Shown here piece by piece: positions 1 to 5,646 of a stretch of DNA of 6,564 nt (the stretch's first letter is position 1; every line of letters begins with the position of its first letter). The stretch comes from Candidatus Zipacnadia bacterium (GTDB lineage: Bacteria > Armatimonadota > Zipacnadia > Zipacnadales > Zipacnadaceae), in the NCBI GenBank assembly GCA_029821215.1, contig JALGTV010000076.1, positions 1 to 6,564 of the forward strand, given 5' to 3'. Both the position numbers and the translations under genes were made by a program. Under the pieces are notes generated by a model, which worked only from the letters and a program-made list of their open reading frames with translations, was not told where the DNA came from and did no database searches.

Positions 1-1
1 T

Positions 2-46
2 AAAGTCATCAATAGTATTCAGCAGGCCCTAAATGGGAAGGCATGA
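2..46 (+). CDS. C-terminal end of an upstream gene, possibly DHH phosphoesterase NrnA (partial)
   Basis: An open frame enters from the left edge and ends at TGA 44-46, giving only 14 residues (KVINSIQQALNGKA). The sequence itself is too short for a family call. The guess of NrnA (oligoribonuclease / pAp phosphatase with DHH and DHHA1 domains) rests on context, because nrnA commonly sits directly before truB in Bacillota, and on the helical end, which suits the last helix of DHHA1 proteins. The stop lies 6 bases before the truB start, so the two genes are probably co-transcribed. The start and catalytic domain lie outside the window. Confidence 0.35.
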   Translation, partial: KVINSIQQALNGKA

Positions 47-52
47 GGGATT

Positions 53-982
53 GTGGACGGCATTGTGCGGGTAGTGAAGCCTCCCGGTATGACCTCGCAC
101 GAAGTGGTTGGCTATGTGCGTAGCCTGTGGGGAGTGAAGGCGGGCCATACCGGCACCCTGGATAGGGCCGCAGCGGGATTGTTAGTCCTATGCGTCGGCT
201 CGGCTACCCGACTGGCCCAATACCTGGTAGCCTGCGACAAATCCTATCGGGCGGAGATAACTTTTGGCATCAGCACTACAACTTATGATGCCGAGGGAGC
301 AGTTACCCAGCAGCGCTGCGTACCTTATCTAACCGCCGAGCAAGTCCAGACAGCCTTAGGCGGGTTTACCGGATCGGTTCCCCTCCAGGTGCCGGCCTAT
401 TCGGCGATGCGCCGGGATGGGGAAAGACTCTACCAGCGGGCCCGGCGCGGGGAGCAAGTTGACCTACCTGTCCGACAGGTCCAGATACACCGATGGGAGC
501 TAATAGAGTTTGTCCCGGGTGACTATCCGCGGGCAGTGACTGAAATTGAATGTAGTGCCGGCACTTATGTGCGTTCCCTGGCGGTAATGATAGGCGAGCG
601 GCTATCCGTACCTGCTTATCTATCCTTTCTGGTTCGCACGCGAGTGGGATCTCATCATTTGGCCGCCGCCGTCACCTTAGAGGAATTGACCAACCTGACC
701 AATCAGGCCATAGCACAAACCGTGATAGTACCGCCCGCTGAGGCTGTTGCGCATCTACCCCAGGTGGTGGTAGATGCGCCGATAGCCAGTTACTTGCGGC
801 ACGGTACCGCCCAGGAAATACAGCCGCAGAGCACTCAGCCGCCAGCCCAGGCCGCCATACTGACCAAGGACCATAATCTGCTGTGCATAGCTGAAGTGGA
901 GGAGAGCAATGGGCGGTGGCGGCTCCAGCCGCGGACGGTGCTAAGCCCCAGTGCCGGCCAGCTAACCGAGGAAAACCGGTGA
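53..982 (+). CDS. truB: tRNA pseudouridine(55) synthase TruB
   Basis: TruB isomerises uridine 55 in the T-loop of tRNAs to pseudouridine and also acts as a tRNA chaperone in the cytoplasm. The protein has 309 residues, normal for the family. Visible landmarks are the N-terminal KPPGMTSHEVV (9-19), the catalytic block GHTGTLD (31-37) with Asp37 as the expected nucleophile, DKSYRAEITFG (about 62-72), the AYSAMRRDGERLY segment, and SAGTYVRSLA. The last 70 or so residues fit the PUA-type RNA-binding domain. The GTG start at 53 is chosen because it gives the family's usual first residues (MDGIVRVVKPPG); GAGG at 45-48 is a close Shine-Dalgarno match. The residue after the catalytic Asp is Arg rather than the common Pro. 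The end overlaps ribF by 4 bases. Confidence 0.96.
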   Translation: MDGIVRVVKPPGMTSHEVVGYVRSLWGVKAGHTGTLDRAAAGLLVLCVGSATRLAQYLVACDKSYRAEITFGISTTTYDAEGAVTQQRCVPYLTAEQVQTALGGFTGSVPLQVPAYSAMRRDGERLYQRARRGEQVDLPVRQVQIHRWELIEFVPGDYPRAVTEIECSAGTYVRSLAVMIGERLSVPAYLSFLVRTRVGSHHLAAAVTLEELTNLTNQAIAQTVIVPPAEAVAHLPQVVVDAPIASYLRHGTAQEIQPQSTQPPAQAAILTKDHNLLCIAEVEESNGRWRLQPRTVLSPSAGQLTEENR

Positions 983-1983
983 GAGTTATCCAACAATTAG
1001 ACAGTTCCGAACTACAGCCAACCCAGCGAGTAGTATGTGTGGGGGCGTTTGATGGCGTCCATCGCGGCCATCAGGCGGTATTGAGCACGGCGGCTACAGT
1101 GGCGGAGAATTATGAAGCCGATTACACCGTGTTGACTTTTGAGCCAGTACCGGTTGAAGTATTCAGCCCCCATAATAGTTACAATATTCGTCTGAGTCTG
1201 AAACAGGAGCGGGAGCAGCAGCTATCCAAGTTGGGAGTGGATACTGTGGTGGTCGCCAGTTTTGATGATTGTCTGCAGCAAACCTCGGCCTATGACTTTG
1301 CTAACCAGTGGTTGCGAGAACGGTTGGGAGCGCAAGTGGTGGTAGTGAGCGAAAACCACACCTGGGGAGCCGGCGGAGAAGCTGACATTGCCGCAATTAA
1401 GCAGTTAGGAGCCGAGCTGGGATTTGCCGTACAGGTTGTCCCCCTGGTCAACTATCACAACCAGCCGATTTCCAGCAGCCAGATACGCCACCTACTGTGG
1501 ACTGGTCAGGTCTCCCCGGCGGCTCAGTTGCTGGGCCGAGCTTATGCTGTCTCTGGTACAGTACAGTCGGGTGAAGGGCGCGGCCACCAACTGGGCTTTC
1601 CTACTGCCAACCTCCTCATCCCCGAGGCCAAATTAGTGCCCAGCCCCGGGGTATATACCGGCTTGGTCCAGGGACAAAGGCTGGGGCCACCTCCAGTGAG
1701 CAACAGCAATCACGTCGGCTGGCCCGCCGCGATCAGTATAGGTGGGTCGCCCACCTTCACCGAAACTGCTGACCGTCGGCAGGTGGAAGTCCATCTGTTG
1801 GACTTTGAGGGGGATTTGGTGGATGCGACCATCACGGTCAGCTTTATGGACCGCTTGCGTGACCAACACGTCTTTAATACTAAGGCGGCGCTCAAGACGC
1901 AGATTGCTGCCGACATAACTGAGTTACGGCTAAGGCTGAAATGGTCCGACGAAATGCAGCCCCCGGTTCCCGCCGACCGTTGA
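979..1983 (+). CDS. ribF: bifunctional riboflavin kinase / FMN adenylyltransferase RibF
   Basis: RibF phosphorylates riboflavin to FMN and adenylates FMN to FAD. From GTG 979 it has 334 residues. The N-terminal nucleotidyltransferase domain shows GAFDGVHRGH (22-31), containing the HxGH-like motif, and ISSSQIR (164-170). The C-terminal flavokinase domain shows GHQLGFPTANL (202-212), including the PTAN motif, then GVYTGLV, SIGGSPTF and VEVHLLDFEGDL. The frame is open back to 916, but GTG 979 is preferred: it has GAGGA at 968-972, overlaps the truB stop as GTGA (translational coupling), and places the GAFDG motif at the normal distance. The central loop reads ENHTWG (125-130) where most homologues have a DFRFG-like sequence. 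The stop codon lies inside the -35 box of the next promoter. Confidence 0.95.
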   Translation: MRVIQQLDSSELQPTQRVVCVGAFDGVHRGHQAVLSTAATVAENYEADYTVLTFEPVPVEVFSPHNSYNIRLSLKQEREQQLSKLGVDTVVVASFDDCLQQTSAYDFANQWLRERLGAQVVVVSENHTWGAGGEADIAAIKQLGAELGFAVQVVPLVNYHNQPISSSQIRHLLWTGQVSPAAQLLGRAYAVSGTVQSGEGRGHQLGFPTANLLIPEAKLVPSPGVYTGLVQGQRLGPPPVSNSNHVGWPAAISIGGSPTFTETADRRQVEVHLLDFEGDLVDATITVSFMDRLRDQHVFNTKAALKTQIAADITELRLRLKWSDEMQPPVPADR

Positions 1984-2008
1984 CAATCCGCGGGGTATTT
2001 CTTATACT
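1980..2008 (+). promoter_or_regulatory. near-consensus sigma-A promoter for the ffh operon
   Basis: TTGACA (1980-1985) and TATACT (2003-2008) are separated by exactly 17 bases and match the housekeeping consensus at 11 of 12 positions. The -35 box overlaps the ribF stop codon (TGA 1981-1983). A start of transcription around 2014-2016 is inferred, giving a leader of about 230 bases before the ffh start. This is the only clearly recognisable promoter I found in the window. It suggests that ffh and the genes after it can be transcribed independently of truB-ribF. Confidence 0.75.
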
Positions 2009-2016
2009 GACTAAGG

Positions 2017-2091
2017 AACAGCTTGAGCAGTGGGGCCGGAGGGGCCAGGCTGGCGCCACCGTCGCTGGGCTGGTTGTTTTGTTGTGCTGTT
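2017..2091 (+). other. possible structured RNA domain at the 5' end of the ffh leader
   Basis: AACAGC (2017-2022) is complementary to GCTGTT (2086-2091) and would close a domain starting almost at the predicted transcription start. Inside, GGCC (2034-2037) can pair with GGCC (2043-2046) around a GGAGG loop, and CCAG (2045-2048) with CTGG (2070-2073) as a competing helix. The helices are short. I recognise no known RNA family: the SRP RNA tip sequence is absent. This is an inference from base pairing alone. Confidence 0.3.
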
Positions 2092-2096
2092 GAAAA

Positions 2097-2199
2097 CGCG
2101 TAGCGCAGGTTCTTAACCTGCACGACACAGCCAAGCCGGGTTGCGGTTCGGCAAGCTCACCGTCCTGAGCCTGCTGCAGGAGAGAATCCCGCCTACGCG
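2097..2199 (+). repeat. inverted pair of REP-like hairpins (BIME-like) upstream of ffh
   Basis: The segment is bounded by perfect 7-base inverted repeats, CGCGTAG (2097-2103) and CTACGCG (2193-2199). On the + strand GTAG (2100-2103) is followed by a perfect hairpin: stem GCAGGTT (2105-2111), loop CTT, stem AACCTGC (2115-2121). On the - strand GTAG (complement of 2193-2196) is followed by a second hairpin: stem GCGGGA, loop TTCTC, stem TCCTGC (complement of 2192-2176), with one G-T wobble. A GTAG foot followed by an imperfect palindrome is the signature of REP elements, and two in inverted orientation resemble a BIME. No copy number can be seen from this window. The element lies in the predicted ffh leader, so it may equally be an RNA structure. 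Confidence 0.45.
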
Positions 2200-2227
2200 A
2201 CCAGGAATAAGAAAGTCAAACCTGCGC
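2103..2227 (+). promoter_or_regulatory. candidate alternative base pairing in the ffh leader
   Basis: GCGCAGGTT (2103-2111) is perfectly complementary over 9 bases to AACCTGCGC (2219-2227), which ends 7 bases before the ffh ribosome binding site. The same upstream strand can instead pair locally with AACCTGC (2115-2121). The two folds exclude each other, as in leader RNAs that switch structure. There is no U-run terminator, so control of translation would be more likely than attenuation. This is inference only; no known riboswitch core is recognised. Confidence 0.3.
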
Positions 2228-2234
2228 CATAAGT

Positions 2235-2238
2235 GGAG
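2235..2238 (+). promoter_or_regulatory. ffh ribosome binding site
   Basis: GGAG lies 7 bases before GTG 2246 and decides the ffh start against the longer open frame that begins at 2141. A weak local hairpin, AGTG (2232-2235) with CACT (2242-2245), could partly hold this site. Confidence 0.7.
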
Positions 2239-2245
2239 TCACACT

Positions 2246-3577
2246 GTGTTTGAAGCTCTTACCGAAAAACTACAACAGGCCTTTCGCCATCTGAGCAGTC
2301 GGGGCAAACTGACCCCGCGCGATGTGCGCGACGGACTGAAAGAAGTGCGGCTGGCGCTACTGGAGGCCGACGTCCATTATCAGGTGGTTAAGGACTTTCT
2401 TAATGAGGTACAGACCGAAGCCTTAGGCGAGGAAATTCTTGACGGGCTTAACCCGACCCAGCAGATAGTCAAGATTGTTCATGAGCACTTAGTGAAGCTA
2501 TTAGGTGAGGAAGCGGTACCACTTGACTTTGCCTCTACCCCACCTACTATCATTATCTTAGCCGGGCTCCAGGGTAGTGGCAAGACTACAACAGCAGGCA
2601 AATTGGCCCTGCATCTTAAAGAGGAGGGCTACCGCCCCCTGTTGGCGGCTACTGACGTGTACCGCCCGGCAGCCATTGAGCAACTGCAGCAGGTAGGTGA
2701 GCAAGTGGAGACCGAGGTCTTCGCCATGGGCGAGAATGACCCGGTCAGCATTGCTCGGGCCGCGGTCGGCCATGCCCAGTCCAATAACCTTGATCCGGTC
2801 ATCATAGACACTGCTGGTCGGCTGCATCTGGATGAGGCAATGATGACTGAAATCCAGCAGATTGAAGATAGCTTCCCGGAGACCGAGACGCTGCTGGTTA
2901 TTGATGCTATGACTGGCCAAGACGCCATCAACGTTGCCCGACAGTTCGGCCAGCAGTTGACCTTAGACGGACTTATTCTGACTAAATTAGACAGTGATGC
3001 TCGGGGCGGCGCTGCCTTGTCGGGCCGCGCAGTTACTGGGGTACCGATAAAATTTGTAGGGACGGGCGAACAGTTAGCCGCATTGGATGTCTTCTACCCA
3101 GACCGCATGGCTCAGCGGATTCTGGGAATGGGCGATGTTCTCAGCCTGGTCGAGAAGGCCCAGCAGACCATTGATGTTGAAGAAGCCCAGCAGCTTCAGC
3201 AAAAGCTGGCGGCGGCTGAGTTTGACCTGGAAGACTTCCGCCAGCACCTGAACCGGGTGCGAAAGATGGGGCCGCTGGATCAGATTCTGAAGATGATTCC
3301 CGGTGTAGGACAAGTGCCGGGGCTAGCCGCCGATGATTTTGACGAGCGCGAACTGGATTTGGTGGAGGCCATTATTAACTCTATGACTCCTGCCGAGCGC
3401 CGCCGTCCCGATATCCTCAACGGCAGTCGCAAGCGGCGTATTGCCCACGGCAGCGGCACCCGGGTTCAGGATGTTAATATCGTACTCAAGCAGTACCGCC
3501 AGTTATCTAAGATGATGCAGTCATTGAGTCAAGGCGAACAAGTACAGATCGGAGGATTGCGCCTGGGCGGCAGGTAA
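2246..3577 (+). CDS. ffh: signal recognition particle GTPase Ffh (SRP54)
   Basis: Ffh binds signal sequences of nascent membrane and secreted proteins as they leave the ribosome and, with 4.5S/scRNA and the receptor FtsY, delivers them to the Sec translocon. The 443 residues match the family. The N domain (about 1-90) starts with MFEALTEKLQ. The G domain has the P-loop GLQGSGKTT (107-115), DVYRPAAIEQL (137-147), DTAG (188-191) and TKLD (246-249). The M domain (about 325-443) contains GPLDQILKMIPG (342-353) and the RNA-binding RIAHGSGT (398-405). The predicted signal-binding loop around 350-366 holds few methionines. The GTG start at 2246 is set by the conserved first residues and a GGAG site; the 35 extra codons back to 2141 show no conserved character. 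No SRP RNA gene and no ylxM lie beside it. Confidence 0.97.
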   Translation: MFEALTEKLQQAFRHLSSRGKLTPRDVRDGLKEVRLALLEADVHYQVVKDFLNEVQTEALGEEILDGLNPTQQIVKIVHEHLVKLLGEEAVPLDFASTPPTIIILAGLQGSGKTTTAGKLALHLKEEGYRPLLAATDVYRPAAIEQLQQVGEQVETEVFAMGENDPVSIARAAVGHAQSNNLDPVIIDTAGRLHLDEAMMTEIQQIEDSFPETETLLVIDAMTGQDAINVARQFGQQLTLDGLILTKLDSDARGGAALSGRAVTGVPIKFVGTGEQLAALDVFYPDRMAQRILGMGDVLSLVEKAQQTIDVEEAQQLQQKLAAAEFDLEDFRQHLNRVRKMGPLDQILKMIPGVGQVPGLAADDFDERELDLVEAIINSMTPAERRRPDILNGSRKRRIAHGSGTRVQDVNIVLKQYRQLSKMMQSLSQGEQVQIGGLRLGGR

Positions 3578-3629
3578 GTAGCTCTCGTCCAGCATAGTCC
3601 CCTGTTCACTGGGAAAGGAGCAGTTTAAG

Positions 3630-3911
3630 TTGGCAACACGGATTAGACTAAAACGTATCGGCGCCCGCAAGCAACCTCACTATCGAGTGGTGGTGGTCGG
3701 CCAGCGCAAACCGCGCGACGGTCGCACGGTTGAGGAGATTGGTCACTATAATCCCCGCACCGAACCGCCCGTAATCAACATAGATGAGGATCGGGCCCTG
3801 CACTGGTTAATGTTGGGGGCTCAGCCTTCAGACACAGTCAGATCACTTCTCAAGCAGACCGGGATTATGGAGACTTTTCGTCAGACCCAGCGCCGGTCGG
3901 CGGGCACATAG
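3630..3911 (+). CDS. rpsP: 30S ribosomal protein bS16 (RpsP)
   Basis: bS16 binds 16S rRNA in the body of the small subunit and supports its assembly. The 93 residues cover the whole family: MATRIRLKRIGARKQPHYRVVV at the start, PRDGRTVEEIGHYNP (28-42) in the middle and GAQPSDTVRSLLKQTGIM (63-80) near the end, followed by a short basic tail (about 81-93). The TTG start at 3630 is supported by AAAGGAG (3614-3620) with a 9-base spacer and by the conserved N-terminus; no ATG or GTG suits better. It follows ffh after 52 bases with no clear terminator, so it is probably in the same transcript. Confidence 0.96.
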   Translation: MATRIRLKRIGARKQPHYRVVVVGQRKPRDGRTVEEIGHYNPRTEPPVINIDEDRALHWLMLGAQPSDTVRSLLKQTGIMETFRQTQRRSAGT

Positions 3912-3946
3912 CACCTGTCGCTTCAGTTACAAGCGAGGAGTATGGC

Positions 3947-4177
3947 ATGCAAGCACTCGTTGAGTATTTGGTAAAAGCCATTGTCGAGAATCCCGAAGCC
4001 GTTACGGTCACTGCGGTCAATCAGGGACAGATGACTGTCTATGAGGTTGCCGTCGCTGACGACGACATAGGCCGGGTCATTGGCCGTCACGGACGCACTG
4101 CCGAAGCCCTGCGCACCATTCTTAAGACGGCCAATCGCAACCGGCAGGGTGAGGTAACCATAGAGATCCTTTCATAA
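3947..4177 (+). CDS. khpA: KH-domain RNA-binding protein KhpA
   Basis: This is a single-domain KH protein of 76 residues, the usual size for KhpA. The GxxG loop is visible as VIGRHGR (44-50, core GRHG 46-49), followed by the helix TAEALRTILKTA, and the family-typical start MQALVEYLVKAIVENPE. In other Bacillota KhpA pairs with KhpB (Jag/EloR) and binds many RNAs, affecting cell elongation and division; that role is transferred from homologues. ATG 3947 has GAGGAG (3935-3940) with a 6-base spacer. The out-of-frame ATG at 3942 is not used. The position between rpsP and ylqD is the normal one. Confidence 0.95.
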   Translation: MQALVEYLVKAIVENPEAVTVTAVNQGQMTVYEVAVADDDIGRVIGRHGRTAEALRTILKTANRNRQGEVTIEILS

Positions 4178-4190
4178 TGCAAATTAGCCT

Positions 4191-4217
4191 CTCCCGGTCC
4201 AGCCCAAGCGCCGGGAG
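4191..4217 (+). other. stem-loop in the khpA-ylqD gap
   Basis: CTCCCGG (4191-4197) and CCGGGAG (4211-4217) form a perfect 7-base GC-rich stem with a 13-base loop, ending 8 bases before the ylqD GGAGG site. No T-run follows, so it is not a standard intrinsic terminator. It could affect ylqD translation or mark an mRNA processing or stability site. GTAG does not precede it, so it differs from the REP-like hairpins. Confidence 0.45.
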
Positions 4218-4225
4218 CAGGAAGC

Positions 4226-4230
4226 GGAGG
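4226..4230 (+). promoter_or_regulatory. ylqD ribosome binding site
   Basis: A full GGAGG lies 8 bases before ATG 4239 but only 2 bases before the in-frame TTG 4233. The spacing therefore favours the ATG as the start of ylqD. Confidence 0.75.
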
Positions 4231-4238
4231 TATTGCCC

Positions 4239-4742
4239 ATGGGCGTTATTGTCAAACGCAAAGTAATATTGCGAGCCATCGTCACCGACCAACTTAAGCA
4301 GGAGTTAGATGAAGAACTCCAGCGGGGGATTGACGAGATTGACCAGCGTATTCGCCAGCTCGATTTTCGCACCCAGCCCTACATTACCGACCTGCAGCGC
4401 ACTAATATCCAGCAGGCGATAGCCTTTCGTAAGCAGGTAGAAGCCGAAAAACAGCGCCATCAGCAGCTTCGCAGTACCCTTCAGGAGCGCAAACAACAGG
4501 TCCAGGAGCTAAAAGATGGCGACGAGATTATTCGCGGCACCCTGGAAAGTGATGTTGAAGTCAACGAAGGGGACAATCTAACCGAGTTGCTGGGTGGGGT
4601 GGAAATCGTTATCAAGGACGGCCAGGTGATGGAGATACGTCAGCGCCGCCCAGCCGAAGTAGAAGAGGAAGAAGCCCCCCAGATTATCACCGATGTGTCC
4701 AGGGTATCTGATATGGGTCTTGATGTCTCCAGCCAGCAATAG
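4239..4742 (+). CDS. ylqD: YlqD family protein
   Basis: The family is of unknown function and is encoded in the rpsP-khpA-trmD cluster of many Bacillota. The protein has 167 residues from ATG 4239. It starts with the family-like VKRKVILRAIVT (5-16). A long, highly charged, Gln/Glu/Lys/Arg-rich helix (about 17-93) is very likely a coiled coil. A small beta-rich domain (about 96-135) contains GGVEIVIKDGQVMEIR (119-134). The remaining 32 residues are a low-complexity tail with an EEEE run (142-145), which makes the protein longer than the roughly 130 residues I recall for Bacillus YlqD. No signal peptide or membrane segment is visible. No enzymatic role can be assigned; the neighbours suggest a link to translation or ribosome maturation, but only by association. 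Confidence 0.88.
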   Translation: MGVIVKRKVILRAIVTDQLKQELDEELQRGIDEIDQRIRQLDFRTQPYITDLQRTNIQQAIAFRKQVEAEKQRHQQLRSTLQERKQQVQELKDGDEIIRGTLESDVEVNEGDNLTELLGGVEIVIKDGQVMEIRQRRPAEVEEEEAPQIITDVSRVSDMGLDVSSQQ

Positions 4743-4845
4743 TGGTGTAAGTGTGCTGCCGGGACACGGGAGAAAGTGCGGGGATTTGCCGAGATTGTTA
4801 ATGGTGACGCGGCTTTAGGCCCAGTGGGTTAAGACGGGAATTACC

Positions 4846-5622
4846 ATGCATATTGACGTCGTGACGATATTCCCAGAGTTCTTCACTGCGCCGCTGTCGG
4901 TGAGTATACTGGCGCGGGCCCAGCAGGAGGGGCTGTTGGTGGTAGAAGCGCACAACCTGCGCGATTTTACTGATGACAAACATCACGTGGTTGACGATTA
5001 TCCTTATGGAGGTGGGCCGGGCATGGTTATGAAGGCCCCGCCCTTCATAGATGCAGTGCGCCATCTGCAGGAACGTGCTCCTGAGGGGACACCGGTGATA
5101 TTTTTTACCCCGCAGGGCCAGCCATTAACGCAAACCAAAGTCCAACAGCTCTCCGGACGCCCTCACTTGATATTGCTCTGTGGCCATTACGAAGGGGTGG
5201 ATGAACGGGTGCGGCAGGCGGTAGTGACCGAGGAGATTTCCCTGGGCGACTACGTACTGACCGGTGGCGAACCCGCCGCGATAGTTCTGATTGATGCGGT
5301 GGCTCGGTTGCTACCGGGAGTGCTGGGCAACGACAATTCACTGGAAAGTGAATCTTTTAGCCGAGGCTTGCTGGAGCATCCTCATTACACCCGGCCGGCG
5401 GCCGTGGGAGCGATGACCGTGCCCGAGGTGCTGCTCAGCGGCCATCATGAGCAAATACGCCGCTGGCGACGCCAGCAGTCCCTGCGCCGCACTATGCAGC
5501 GCCGACCCGACTTGCTATCTGCTGCCCAGTTGACCGAAGAAGACCAACAGTTGTTGGCGGAGATCAACCAGCAACTCAATCAACATACTCCCGCCACCAC
5601 AAAAGTAGTCACCGATGCCTGA
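4846..5622 (+). CDS. trmD: tRNA (guanine(37)-N1)-methyltransferase TrmD
   Basis: TrmD transfers a methyl group from S-adenosylmethionine to N1 of G37, next to the anticodon, and so prevents +1 frameshifting. The 258 residues match the SPOUT-fold family, with E. coli numbering kept up to residue 171. Visible motifs are YPYGGGPGM (52-60), LLCGHYEGVDERV (110-122) and ISLGDYVLTGGE (131-142), which build the trefoil-knot cofactor site, and HPHYTRP (about 178-184). Arg154 is present. Position 169, the catalytic Asp in E. coli, is Glu in the local sequence ESESF. ATG 4846 gives the standard N-terminus MHIDVVTIFPEFF; the Shine-Dalgarno is weak (GACGGGA, 4833-4839). In most relatives rimM comes just before; here it does not. 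Confidence 0.96.
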   Translation: MHIDVVTIFPEFFTAPLSVSILARAQQEGLLVVEAHNLRDFTDDKHHVVDDYPYGGGPGMVMKAPPFIDAVRHLQERAPEGTPVIFFTPQGQPLTQTKVQQLSGRPHLILLCGHYEGVDERVRQAVVTEEISLGDYVLTGGEPAAIVLIDAVARLLPGVLGNDNSLESESFSRGLLEHPHYTRPAAVGAMTVPEVLLSGHHEQIRRWRRQQSLRRTMQRRPDLLSAAQLTEEDQQLLAEINQQLNQHTPATTKVVTDA

Positions 5623-5646
5623 TTAGAATATAGAGGAGATTTACCG

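Noticed and set aside
916..978. Longer ribF reading frame starting inside truB
   Set aside because: It overlaps truB by 67 bases and adds unconserved residues; GTG 979 has a good site and the typical GTGA overlap.
1710..2134. Overlapping - strand open frames across the ribF end and the gap
   Set aside because: They are antisense to ribF codons, lack recognisable domains, and disagree with the + strand gene layout.
2097..2199. A tRNA, suggested by the 7-base closing stem
   Set aside because: No T-loop TTCRA sequence, no anticodon arm of correct size and no D-arm could be placed on either strand.
2141..2245. 35-codon N-terminal extension of ffh from an upstream start
   Set aside because: The residues show no Ffh character. 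The family starts at MFEALTEKL, which matches GTG 2246 with a GGAG site 7 bases upstream.
2017..2245. SRP RNA (4.5S/scRNA) gene next to ffh
   Set aside because: The conserved tip (GGTCCGGAAGGAAGCAGC-like) is absent; GGCCGGAGGGGCC only resembles part of it.
2017..2245. T-box or known riboswitch leader
   Set aside because: No T-box sequence (GGTGGTACCGCG-like), no recognisable aptamer core and no intrinsic terminator.
2558..2931. Two - strand frames inside ffh
   Set aside because: They are shadows of the conserved ffh GTPase codons with no site or domain of their own.
4233..4238. TTG 4233 as the ylqD start
   Set aside because: It sits only 2 bases from the GGAGG site; ATG 4239 has an 8-base spacer.
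4776..4832. 18-codon frame between ylqD and trmD
   Set aside because: Too short, weak site with only 3 bases of spacing, and no similarity that I can recognise; kept only as a note in the rimM finding.
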